A stretch of DNA of 64,000 bases from Pseudaminobacter salicylatoxidans (GTDB lineage Bacteria > Pseudomonadota > Alphaproteobacteria > Rhizobiales > Rhizobiaceae), in NCBI RefSeq assembly GCF_003148475.1, contig NZ_QGGG01000001.1, positions 496,001 to 560,000 on the forward strand, in the 5' to 3' direction. Under the pieces are notes generated by a model. The model saw only the letters and a list, made by a program, of their open reading frames with translations, searched no databases and had not been told where the DNA came from. The translations under genes and the position numbers were made by a program. Below are positions 8,351 through 15,702 of this stretch, in pieces. Position 1 is the stretch's first letter. Every line of letters begins with the position of its first letter.

Positions 8351-9321
8351 GTCGCACGCTCCCGGTTTTCACAAATGACGTCGAGATGCCGGTCCATATC
8401 GATGTTGCGGCCGGAGAGCACCAGAACAACCGGCCCATCCACCTTGACCTTGCCTGCCAGAAGGGCCGCGATGCCGACCGCCCCCGCCCCCTCGACGATC
8501 TCGCGCTCGTGACGATAGGCGTGAGCAATACCGGCGGCGATCTCGTCTTCCGAAAGCAGCACCACATCGTTGAGAAGGTCGCGGCACATGGCGAAAGTCC
8601 ACCGGTTGTCGAGGCCGATGCCGCCACCCAGCGAATCCGCCAATGTCGGCATCTCCTCCACCTGCACCGGCCTGCCGGTATCGAGGCTGGCCTTCATGGC
8701 TGCTCCCCGCTCCATCGAGACGCCGATGATCCTGGCGGCCGGCTTCATGCTCTTGACCGCCGCTGCGATGCCGGATGCCAGCCCGCCACCGGAAAGCTGC
8801 ACCAGCACTGTCGCCACCTCCGGCACAGCTTCCACGATCTCCAGCCCGAGCGTGCCCTGCCCCGCGATGACGGCCGGGTGATCGAATGGCGGCACCATGA
8901 CCAGCCCCTCCAGCGCCACCAGCCTGTCCACTTCAGCCTGCGCGTCATCCTGACTGCTCCCGACGATGCGGATATCCGCGCCGAGGCGACGGATTTCCTC
9001 CACCTTGTTGGCCGGCACCAGTCTCGACATGCAGATGACGGCGCGCATGCCCTCCAGCTTCGCCGCATAGGCGAGCGCCCGGCCGTGATTGCCGGTGGAC
9101 GCCGCGACCACGCCGCGCGCCTTTTCCTCCCCACTTAGCGAGGCGATTGCATTGGACGCGCCGCGCAGCTTGAAGCTGCCGGTTGTCTGGCGATGTTCCA
9201 GCTTGAGATGAACGGGCCAGCCCACCCGCTCCGTCAATGTGGCCGATCGGATAACCTGCGTCGGTACGATCTTGCCGGCGATGCGGGCCCGCGCGGCACG
9301 GATATCGGAGAGAGAGATCAT
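8347..9321 (-). CDS. eutB: EutB, threonine dehydratase-like PLP enzyme of hydroxyectoine use
   Basis: 324-aa fold-type II PLP enzyme. The cofactor lysine is in TTGSFKLRGA near residue 50, followed by the phosphate/substrate motif ASTGNHGRAL, and a glycine loop in QLSGGGLASGIA. No C-terminal ACT regulatory domain, so it is not a biosynthetic IlvA. In the ectoine islands of rhizobia and roseobacters this gene, between eutA and eutC, is assigned to removal of the hydroxyl group of 5-hydroxyectoine. About 115 bp separate it from eutA; that gap holds only a small CACCAC/GTGGTG hairpin (9366-9380). Confidence 0.92.
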   Translation of the reverse strand: MISLSDIRAARARIAGKIVPTQVIRSATLTERVGWPVHLKLEHRQTTGSFKLRGASNAIASLSGEEKARGVVAASTGNHGRALAYAAKLEGMRAVICMSRLVPANKVEEIRRLGADIRIVGSSQDDAQAEVDRLVALEGLVMVPPFDHPAVIAGQGTLGLEIVEAVPEVATVLVQLSGGGLASGIAAAVKSMKPAARIIGVSMERGAAMKASLDTGRPVQVEEMPTLADSLGGGIGLDNRWTFAMCRDLLNDVVLLSEDEIAAGIAHAYRHEREIVEGAGAVGIAALLAGKVKVDGPVVLVLSGRNIDMDRHLDVICENRERAT

Positions 9322-9436
9322 CCGTCACCACCCCACTTTTCGGCCAATGCGCGGGAGCATATTCCCACCACCTCGTGGTGAGAGTTCAGGGATGGGGGCA
9401 ATCTTACGGCGGGAAGAGTACTGCATGGCCTGTCAA

Positions 9437-10213
9437 TCAATCGGACGGCAAGGCGAGCGTCATCAGCCGACCCCATTGCGGGTGGCTTGTGTCGTCTCCG
9501 CAAAGCCGCAGGCAGTTCCATGCCGTCGCCTGGTTGGACGTGACGACCGGGCGACCGGTGGCCTCCTCGATTGCCGCGGCGGCGAGCGCGGCGCGCAGGG
9601 CCGTGCAGGACACGAACAGCGCTTCGGCATCCGGGTGCATCGCCTGTCGCGCCAGTTCGACCAGCGACGCCGGCGGAATGCGCGCCATTTCGCGGTCGTC
9701 GTCGAAGCCGAGGCAGGTGAAGGACATGATGTCGAAGCCGTGCCGGGCAAAATAGTCGGCCATCGGCCGGCTGGTTTCGACCGTATAGGGCGTCACCACG
9801 CTGATCCGGCTGACGCCGAATGCCCGCAGTCCGCGCATGGCGGCTTGCGGTGGTGTCACGACAGGCACAGCCGGTTTTGCTTTCCGGATCGCAGCCTCGA
9901 TCTCGGCGTCGCCGATCACAACGGAGGCCGAGGTGCAGGAATAGCAGATGGCGTCGAGCTTCTCGTCGGGCAGGATCAGCGCCGCACCTTCGGTCAGCGC
10001 CGGCTGCATCCTGCGCAAATTCTCCGGCGTTGTCGGATTGGCATAGGCGATGCGCGCGACATGGACCCCGATGCGCTCGCTTGCCACCATGCGGCGGTAA
10101 TCCGGCTCGGTGGTGTGGTCGGTGGCGAGCACGACGAGGCCGACGCGCTTTTCCAGCGGACGCGGATCGAGCGTGGGGCGCGCCGGATGCTGACGAATTT
10201 CGGGCGTGTCCAT
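9437..10213 (-). CDS. eutA: EutA, Asp/Glu racemase-fold protein of hydroxyectoine use
   Basis: 258-aa protein of the aspartate/glutamate racemase and arylmalonate decarboxylase superfamily. The two catalytic cysteines of that fold are seen in ICYSCTSASVVIG and in ALFVSCTALRA. In ectoine islands eutA precedes eutB and eutC and is needed for 5-hydroxyectoine use. The start was set at 10213 because GGAGG lies 7 bases upstream; an ATG at 10219 overlaps the ehuD stop (ATGA) but would sit too close to that ribosome site. A longer open frame extends into ehuD but reads through it out of frame and is not coding. Confidence 0.9.
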   Translation of the reverse strand: MDTPEIRQHPARPTLDPRPLEKRVGLVVLATDHTTEPDYRRMVASERIGVHVARIAYANPTTPENLRRMQPALTEGAALILPDEKLDAICYSCTSASVVIGDAEIEAAIRKAKPAVPVVTPPQAAMRGLRAFGVSRISVVTPYTVETSRPMADYFARHGFDIMSFTCLGFDDDREMARIPPASLVELARQAMHPDAEALFVSCTALRAALAAAAIEEATGRPVVTSNQATAWNCLRLCGDDTSHPQWGRLMTLALPSD

Positions 10214-10215
10214 GA

Positions 10216-10875
10216 TCATCCCTCCACCTTGCCGTAGCGGCGTTCCAGCCAGCGCAGCAGCACCACCGAGCACAGGCTGATGACGAGAAAGAAGGCGCCC
10301 ACCAGGGTCATCGGCTCGACATAGCGGTAGTAGGTATTGGCCACGCTCTTGGCCTGGTTCATCAGCTCCAGCACGGTGATGGCCGAGAGCAGCGGCGTTT
10401 CCTTGAACATGGCGATGAAGTAATTGGCCAGCGCCGGGATCATCGGCGGGATCGCCTGCGGAAGAATGATGTGCGTCCAGGTCTGGCGCGCGGTGAGGTT
10501 GCAGGCCTTGGCTGCCTCCCACTGCCCGCGCGCCACATTGTCGATGCCTGCGCGGTAGACCTCGGCGGTATAGGTGCCGTAGTGCAGGCCAAGACCGATC
10601 ACGCCCGCCACCAGCGGCGGCAGCAGGATGCCGATGTCGGGCAGCACGTAGAAGATGAAATAGAGCTGGACCAGAAGCGGCGTTCCGCGAATGAATTCGG
10701 CGAGGAAGCCGACCGTGCGCGACACGGCGCGGTTTGGCGAGCGCCGCAACAGCGCGATGGCAAGCCCCACCACAGCCGCGAGTATCGAGCCGAGTATGGT
10801 TGCCAGAATGGTGATCTTCACGCCCTCGAGGAGGGTCGGCATGATCTGGCGAACGAAATCCCAATCCCATTCCAT
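10216..10875 (-). CDS. ehuD: EhuD, ectoine/hydroxyectoine ABC transporter permease
   Basis: Inner-membrane permease (219 aa) of the polar amino acid (HisM/GlnP) family. Shows the N-terminal MPTLLEGVKITILATILGS segment, FIRGTPLLVQLYF, the EAA loop EAAKACNLTARQTWTHIILPQA and about five membrane helices. Paired with EhuC and driven by EhuA; EhuB delivers ectoine. Its ATG shares one base with the ehuC stop (TGATG at 10875), and its own stop abuts eutA. The order ehuABCD then eutABC is the one described in Sinorhizobium meliloti, which supports the substrate assignment. Confidence 0.92.
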   Translation of the reverse strand: MEWDWDFVRQIMPTLLEGVKITILATILGSILAAVVGLAIALLRRSPNRAVSRTVGFLAEFIRGTPLLVQLYFIFYVLPDIGILLPPLVAGVIGLGLHYGTYTAEVYRAGIDNVARGQWEAAKACNLTARQTWTHIILPQAIPPMIPALANYFIAMFKETPLLSAITVLELMNQAKSVANTYYRYVEPMTLVGAFFLVISLCSVVLLRWLERRYGKVEG

Positions 10876-11534
10876 CAGACGCGCACTCCGTCGAGGCCGC
10901 GCGACAGGCGCCGCTCCAGGCTGCGCACGCCCCAGGAGATGAGCACCGCGAGCACGAAATAGATGACCAGGATGGTGGCGAAGGGCACCAGCGTGCTGCC
11001 GGTCTGGGCGCGCACCACCTGCGCCTGGAAAGTAAGGTCCGCCAGCGAGATCAGCGAGACGACCGACGTGGCCTTCAGGAGTTCGATGGCGTTGTTGCCG
11101 AAGGTCGGCAGCATGACCAGAAAGGCCTGCGGCAGGATGACATGGCGCATGCCCTGCCCGCGGCTGAGGTTCAGCGCGACGCAGGCTTCATACTGTTCCT
11201 TGCCGATGGACTGCACCGCGCCGCGCACCACCTCCGCGCCATAGGCACCCACATTCAGGCCGAGCGCCAGGACGCCCGCCTGCAGCGGGGTCAGTTCGAG
11301 CCCGATGAACGGCAGCACGAAATAGGCCCAGAAGAGCTGGACGAAGATCGAGGTGCCGCGGAAGAATTCTATATAGGTGGTGGCCAGCGCGCGGATGGCA
11401 AAGACGCGCGACAACCGCCCGAGCCCGGCCAGCAAGGCCATGACGAGCGCCAGCGCCGATCCCATCAGCGTCAGCTCGATGGTGACCACCGCGCCCTGCA
11501 GGATCAGGCCGAGATATCCGGACCAGTCGATCAT
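10875..11534 (-). CDS. ehuC: EhuC, ectoine/hydroxyectoine ABC transporter permease
   Basis: Partner permease (219 aa) of EhuD, same family: LILQGAVVTIELTLMGS at the N-terminus, FFRGTSIFVQLFWAYF, and an EAA loop (EACVALNLSRGQGMRHVILPQA). The two permeases form the heterodimeric channel for ectoine. Immediately upstream lies a hairpin-rich 136-bp gap that separates it from ehuB, while downstream it overlaps ehuD by one base. That arrangement suggests ehuB and ehuCD message levels may be set separately (inference). Confidence 0.92.
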   Translation of the reverse strand: MIDWSGYLGLILQGAVVTIELTLMGSALALVMALLAGLGRLSRVFAIRALATTYIEFFRGTSIFVQLFWAYFVLPFIGLELTPLQAGVLALGLNVGAYGAEVVRGAVQSIGKEQYEACVALNLSRGQGMRHVILPQAFLVMLPTFGNNAIELLKATSVVSLISLADLTFQAQVVRAQTGSTLVPFATILVIYFVLAVLISWGVRSLERRLSRGLDGVRV

Positions 11535-11563
11535 TGAGCCCTGTCGCGTTCGATTTGCGAATG

Positions 11564-11664
11564 CCCCTCACCCGCCCGGCGCCGCGCCCGCGCGACCTCT
11601 CCCCCGGAAAGGGGAGAGGAGATAACCGGCGCCGGCGTTCGGCCGTGAAGCGGCCGGATGAGGG
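11564..11664. repeat. REP-like hairpin element between ehuB and ehuC
   Basis: Nested inverted repeats: outer CCCTCA (11565-11570) with TGAGGG (11659-11664), and inside a perfect 9-bp stem CCTCTCCCC/GGGGAGAGG (11596-11604 with 11611-11619) on a 6-base loop, plus GGCCG/CGGCC (11641-11645, 11651-11655). This composition is typical of dispersed intergenic repeats of rhizobial genomes (from memory). It sits in the transcribed spacer of the ehu operon, where REP elements often stabilise the upstream message for an abundant binding protein. Confidence 0.6.
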
Positions 11665-11670
11665 TCGGAT

Positions 11671-12522
11671 TTACTGTGCCGCGCACTGTTTCTCGCGGGT
11701 CGTCGAGATCGCGGCGGCGGCCGAGAAGCCGTAGGGCTCGATGATCTTGGCGAACTCTCCCGACTTCTTCATCTTCGCCAGTTCCACGTCGAACGCGTCG
11801 CGCAGGGCCGTGTCCTTCTTGTTGAAGGCCGCACCGTCACAGTAGACGGGCGCGCCCTGCACCGGCGCGATGACTTCGAGATTCGGATCGTTGGCCTTTT
11901 TCATCAGGTCGCTGATGGAAAGCACCGGCAGCGAATAGGCATCGATCCGCCCGTCCTGAACCATCTTGAGGCCGCTCTGCCCGTCCGGCACCACGATGAC
12001 GCGCTCGCGCGGCACGCCGGCATTGAGCGCCAGCTTCTCCTCCGTACCGCCGCCCGGCGCGCCGATGGTGGCGGAACTGTCCCTGGCGACATCCTCATAG
12101 CTCTTGAAATTCTTGGGATTACCCTTCTTCACCAGCATCGCCTCGGCGTCGCACAGCACCGGCTCGGAATAGGCCACCGCCGCGCAACGCTCGGGCTTCA
12201 TGAACAGGCCAGCGGTGATGACGTCAAAGCGGCCGGCCTGAAGGCCCGGGATCATCGCGCCATATTCGGAGATCGAGGCGGCGACGTCCGGCACGCCGAG
12301 ACGCTTGAACACCTCGCGCGCCACGTCCGGCGCGGCGCCCGAGACCTTGCCGTCCGCGGCGACCGCCGTGTAGGGCGGCTCATTGGCGATGGCCAGACGC
12401 GCAAAGCCCTGCTCCTTCAACTGCTCCAGCTTCGCATCGTCGGCGGAGCCCGTGGCGGTGGCCGCCAGAACGGTGCCGAGCGCCAGACCGGCGATACCTG
12501 TCAGAAATGCTAGTTTTTTCAT
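11671..12522 (-). CDS. ehuB: EhuB, ectoine/hydroxyectoine-binding periplasmic protein
   Basis: High-affinity periplasmic receptor (283 aa) of the amino-acid-binding SBP_bac_3 family. The start at 12522 opens a signal peptide (MKKLAFLTGIAGLALGTVLA, cleavage near GSADD). Ligand-site signatures resembling EhuB of S. meliloti include NEPPYT in the first lobe, AGLFMKPERCAAVAYSEP, and GAPGGGTEEKLAL in the hinge region. Second gene of the ehu operon, between ehuA (74 bp upstream) and the hairpin element. Expected to be induced by ectoine under EnuR control. Confidence 0.93.
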   Translation of the reverse strand: MKKLAFLTGIAGLALGTVLAATATGSADDAKLEQLKEQGFARLAIANEPPYTAVAADGKVSGAAPDVAREVFKRLGVPDVAASISEYGAMIPGLQAGRFDVITAGLFMKPERCAAVAYSEPVLCDAEAMLVKKGNPKNFKSYEDVARDSSATIGAPGGGTEEKLALNAGVPRERVIVVPDGQSGLKMVQDGRIDAYSLPVLSISDLMKKANDPNLEVIAPVQGAPVYCDGAAFNKKDTALRDAFDVELAKMKKSGEFAKIIEPYGFSAAAAISTTREKQCAAQ

Positions 12523-12596
12523 TGTTCCCAACTCCCTGGTTTCTTCCATTTTTCGTTCTTGCGTGGCCGGAGCGAGCCGAGCGCCCCGCATTGCGG

Positions 12597-13382
12597 TCAG
12601 ACGCGATGGCCGGCCGCGATGATCTTCTTCAGGAAACCCTGCGTGCGTTCCTGCTTCGGATGGCGGAAAATCTCATCAGGCCTGCCCTCCTCCACGATCC
12701 TGCCGCGGTCGAAAAACAGCACGCGGTCGGCGAAATCGTGGGCGAAGCCCATCTCATGCGTGACCAGCAGCATGGTCATGTCGGTCTCGGCGGCCAGGCG
12801 ACGCATGACGTTCAGGACCTCCTCGACCAGTTCCGGATCGAGCGCGGAGGTGACCTCGTCGAACAGCATGATCTTGGGCGAGAGCGCGAGCGCCCGCGCG
12901 ATCGCCACGCGCTGCTTCTGGCCGCCGGAAAGCTGGGCGGGCATCGCCTTGGCCTTGTCGGCCATGCCGACCATGTCGAGCAATTCCATCGCCCGCTTCT
13001 GCGCGGCGGCGCGCGGCGTCTTCTTGGTCAGCATCGGCGCCAGCGTGACATTGTCGAGCACGCATTTGTGCGGGAACAGGTTGAAGAGCTGGAAGACCAT
13101 GCCGATCTTCTGACGCATCCGGGCCAGATGCCGCTCGTCCGCCGGCAGCAGCCTGCCCTCGCGCTGCATGTGGTAGAGCTGTTCCCCATCCACTTCGATA
13201 TGGCCGCCGTCGATACGCTCCAGCGTCATGAGGATGCGCAGGATGGTGGTCTTGCCCGATCCGGATGGACCGATCAGCGCCAGCTTCTCACCGGGCATGA
13301 CCTGCATCGACAAGCCGTCCAGCACCTTGAAGGCGCCGAAGCTCTTGGAAATCGCGTCGATCTTGATGATGGGCGCGGCCAT
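12597..13382 (-). CDS. ehuA: EhuA, ectoine/hydroxyectoine ABC transporter ATPase
   Basis: Cytoplasmic ATPase (261 aa) energising EhuBCD. Walker A GPSGSGKT at residues 38-45, Q-loop MVFQ at 95-98, signature LSGGQ at 151-155, Walker B IMLFDE at 171-176, and switch His in LLVTHEMG. Ribosome site GGGGAGA precedes the ATG by 4-6 bases. First gene of the long ehu-eut-doe operon; its upstream region carries the candidate EnuR box at 13437-13470. Confidence 0.93.
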   Translation of the reverse strand: MAAPIIKIDAISKSFGAFKVLDGLSMQVMPGEKLALIGPSGSGKTTILRILMTLERIDGGHIEVDGEQLYHMQREGRLLPADERHLARMRQKIGMVFQLFNLFPHKCVLDNVTLAPMLTKKTPRAAAQKRAMELLDMVGMADKAKAMPAQLSGGQKQRVAIARALALSPKIMLFDEVTSALDPELVEEVLNVMRRLAAETDMTMLLVTHEMGFAHDFADRVLFFDRGRIVEEGRPDEIFRHPKQERTQGFLKKIIAAGHRV

Positions 13383-13436
13383 TCCGTCTCCCCGCTCTGG
13401 AGAACCAGTTTCGCCCTAACGATGGGGAAGCTACCA

Positions 13437-13470
13437 AATCATGTCAATTGACAAAATAATATCATGACAA
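13437..13470. promoter_or_regulatory. Candidate EnuR operator upstream of ehuA
   Basis: AT-rich box 54 bp upstream of ehuA. It contains the perfect palindrome TGTCAATTGACA (13442-13453) and a direct repeat ATCATGWCAA at 13438-13447 and 13461-13470, 23 bp apart. The 18-mer at 13437-13454 matches 15 of 18 bases of the one between enuR and doeX (15021-15038). MocR regulators of EnuR type commonly bind repeated elements of this kind; assignment to EnuR is inferred from position and sharing. Confidence 0.55.
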
Positions 13471-13498
13471 TTTTTCCAGCGCCGCCGCCTTTTCGACT

Positions 13499-13531
13499 AG
13501 ACCGTGACGCCGAAAAAGCGTGAAGCGGTCT
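13499..13531. repeat. Interrupted hairpin, likely remnant of a dispersed rhizobial repeat
   Basis: Outer arms AGACCG (13499-13504) and CGGTCT (13526-13531), inner arms ACGC/GCGT (13507-13510, 13518-13521) around CGAAAAA. The wording around it (CGCCGAAAAAGCGTGAAGCG) resembles an intergenic repeat that, from memory, is common in Mesorhizobium and Rhizobium. Lies past the enuR stop and may also help end enuR transcription. Confidence 0.4.
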
Positions 13532-13616
13532 CGGACGGACATCATGGTCTGTCTGATTAATCTTGCCGCATGTGTGCGACGCCAGGTGATGCCACTTGGC
13601 TGCAACATGCTCACAT

Positions 13617-15002
13617 CTAGATCGCCAGGAGCAGATGCTCGGGATCTCCCAGCAGCAAGCGGGTGACGACGCCAAGGCCGGCGCGCAGCTCGCTCTCGGT
13701 CGTGGAGCCCAGCGAAATGCGCACGGCCGCATGCCAGGGCGCTTCTGAAATGCGGAAGGACGCGCCGGGCGCGATCGCCACGCCCTGCAGCCGGGCCTGG
13801 GCGACGAACCCTTCCTCGGAGCGGTCGTCGGGAAGCGGCAGCCACAGATGCAGCCCGTCGCGATGGGCGCGGAACCTCACCCCGGCCAGCACTTCGGCGG
13901 CGATGTCGAGGCGGCGGCGCACCGCTTGTCGCTGCCAGCGCACCAGTTCCATGGCGCTGCCGTCGGCCACCCATTTGGTGGCGATCTCGGCAACCATGGG
14001 CGTGGCCATCCAGTTCGACACCAGATGCCGATTGGCGACAGCGGCGACGTAGCGGTCGGGCGCGGCGAGATAGCCGATGCGCAAACCCGGCACCGTGATC
14101 TTGGAAAACGAAGTGACGTAAAGCGTTCGCTCCGGCGCGAAATGAGCGAGCGGCGGCGCGCGCTCCTCCACCAGCGGCCCCAGCACGTCATTCTCGATGA
14201 TGGCGATGTCATGCCTACGCGCCACTTCGGCCAATTGCGCGCGCCGCACCGATCCCATCAGCGTGGCGGTCGGGTTGATCACCGAAGGCTGCACGAACAT
14301 GGCGCGGATATCGGAATGACGGCAGGCATCGTCCAGCGCGTCGGGGAGGATGCCGTCATCGTCGATAGGCAGGCCGACCAGATTGAAACCGAGATAGCGC
14401 GCCAGCGGCACCAGCGTATGGTGGCCGATGGCCTCCGTGGCGACGGTGGATCCGGGCGGCGCCACGCTCATCAACGCCACCGTCATGCCACCGGTGGCGC
14501 CGTTTGTGACGGTGATATTTTGCGGCGAAACCTCCAGCCCGCAGGTCTTCAGCCAGTCCGCCCCCACCGCGCGATGACGCGGGAACACCGTGTTTGGCCT
14601 GAACGAAAGCGCCGAGCTTGCCGGCAGCGCATCCGCCAGCCAGCCCAGCGCCTGTTTCAGCCGCTCCAGATGCATCGGCTCGCATACAGGCTTGAGGATC
14701 GACAGGTCGATCACCTCGCCCGGCCGCTCCGGCAGATAGGGTGGATCGGGCTCCCGGCGCTGCGTCTGGACGAAGCTGCCGCGGCCGACCTCGCCTGCCA
14801 CCAGCCCTCGGCGGATCAGTTCCTCATAGGCGCGGCTGACCGTCTGCACCGACAGTTTCAACTCGTCGGCCAGCGCCCGGTGCGTGGGCAGGCGCTCGCC
14901 ATTTTCCAGCCGGCCATCATGGATGGCGCGGGCGAACTGGTCGGCCAGCGAAAGATAGGCAGGACGGCGGATCAGCGCCGGATCGGGACGCCACAATGTC
15001 AT
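13617..15002 (-). CDS. enuR: EnuR, MocR/GntR-family PLP-dependent regulator of ectoine catabolism
   Basis: 461-aa regulator: N-terminal GntR winged helix (residues about 12-80, with RLPTHRALADELKLSVQTVSRAYEEL) joined to a class-I aminotransferase-like domain. The PLP lysine is K301 in TSFSKITVPGLRIGYL; the characterised Ruegeria pomeroyi EnuR uses Lys302. There PLP reacts with pathway intermediates (diaminobutyrate or its acetyl form), releasing repression. The start at 15002 (MTLWRPDP) was preferred to an upstream in-frame codon at 15038. It lies between the import operon it should control and, divergently, the AsnC-type gene. A box shared with the ehuA upstream region lies 19 bp from its start, suggesting autoregulation. 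Confidence 0.9.
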   Translation of the reverse strand: MTLWRPDPALIRRPAYLSLADQFARAIHDGRLENGERLPTHRALADELKLSVQTVSRAYEELIRRGLVAGEVGRGSFVQTQRREPDPPYLPERPGEVIDLSILKPVCEPMHLERLKQALGWLADALPASSALSFRPNTVFPRHRAVGADWLKTCGLEVSPQNITVTNGATGGMTVALMSVAPPGSTVATEAIGHHTLVPLARYLGFNLVGLPIDDDGILPDALDDACRHSDIRAMFVQPSVINPTATLMGSVRRAQLAEVARRHDIAIIENDVLGPLVEERAPPLAHFAPERTLYVTSFSKITVPGLRIGYLAAPDRYVAAVANRHLVSNWMATPMVAEIATKWVADGSAMELVRWQRQAVRRRLDIAAEVLAGVRFRAHRDGLHLWLPLPDDRSEEGFVAQARLQGVAIAPGASFRISEAPWHAAVRISLGSTTESELRAGLGVVTRLLLGDPEHLLLAI

Positions 15003-15020
15003 GACTTCATTAGAGATCGA

Positions 15021-15049
15021 AATCAGTCCAATTGACAATCGAAATCATG
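15021..15049. promoter_or_regulatory. Candidate EnuR operator in the enuR/doeX divergent spacer
   Basis: The 18-mer AATCAGTCCAATTGACAA (15021-15038) followed after 5 bp by ATCATG (15044-15049) repeats the design of the box upstream of ehuA, where the two blocks are 6 bp apart. Placed between the divergent starts at 15002 and 15087, it could control both genes. Confidence 0.5.
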
Positions 15050-15086
15050 CGCCCTCATGGTGTGGCACAACGAAAAGCGAGGATAT

Positions 15087-15575
15087 ATGGCCGGAACGAA
15101 ACTCGACCCGATCGACCTGAAGATCCTCGACGCCATCCAGCGCGATGGACGCATCACCAAGCTCAGGCTGGCCGAGCAGGTCGGCCTTTCGCCGACGCCT
15201 TGCTGGATGCGGCTGGCAAAGCTGGAAAAAGCAGGCATCGTTGCCGGCTACCACGCGCGTGTCGCCATGCGCGCCATCGCGCCCATTGCAACGGTGCTGA
15301 TGGAGGTGACGCTGGGCAACCACCGCCAGGCCGATTTCGACCGCTTCGAGCGGGCCATACGCGACATTCCCGAAATCGTCGCCTGCTGGTCGGTGGGCGG
15401 TGGCGTCGACTACCTGCTCAAGGTCATGACGCGCGACATCGACGCCTACCAGCGCCTGGTGGACACGCTGCTGGAGCGCGAAGTCGGCATCGACCGCTAT
15501 TTTACCTACATCGTCACCAAGACCGTGAAGGACGCCACGGTGCTGCCGGTGGCGGAGCTGGTGGTAGACCGCTGA
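15087..15575 (+). CDS. doeX: AsnC/Lrp-family regulator of ectoine degradation (DoeX type)
   Basis: Feast/famine regulator (162 aa from the ATG at 15087, preceded by GCGAGGA; an ATG at 15057 has no ribosome site). The N-terminal winged helix reads LDPIDLKILDAIQRDGRITKLRLAEQVGLSP-type; the C-terminal RAM (ligand/oligomer) domain covers residues about 75-155 with FERAIRDIPEIVACWSVGGGVDYLL. DoeX-type Lrp proteins accompany doeC and doeD in Halomonas and EnuR in roseobacters. It leads the plus-strand aldehyde dehydrogenase-transaminase arm. Confidence 0.87.
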   Translation: MAGTKLDPIDLKILDAIQRDGRITKLRLAEQVGLSPTPCWMRLAKLEKAGIVAGYHARVAMRAIAPIATVLMEVTLGNHRQADFDRFERAIRDIPEIVACWSVGGGVDYLLKVMTRDIDAYQRLVDTLLEREVGIDRYFTYIVTKTVKDATVLPVAELVVDR

Positions 15576-15611
15576 GGCGCGGAGAAATCTTCTGGCGGGC
15601 GCGTCATGACC

Positions 15612-15653
15612 AGAGACTTTCTCTACCAGTGGCTGCGGGAATGGTCTTTCTCT
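15612..15653. promoter_or_regulatory. Repeated TCTCT-type boxes before the aldehyde dehydrogenase gene
   Basis: GACTTTCTCT (15615-15624) and GTCTTTCTCT (15644-15653) are direct repeats 29 bp apart; the first is half of the palindrome AGAGACTTTCTCT (15612-15624). They fall in the 127-bp spacer between doeX and doeC. Could be a binding site for the AsnC-type regulator; no further support. Confidence 0.3.
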
Positions 15654-15702
15654 CGCACTGTACGTCCTAGACTCGGGGCCTTCCTCACCGGAGGCGCAAC
15701 CC

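Noticed and set aside
9437-10870. 477-residue frame that would fuse an N-terminal extension to eutA
   Set aside because: The extension is ehuD read in the wrong frame; eutA has its own ribosome site at 10213.
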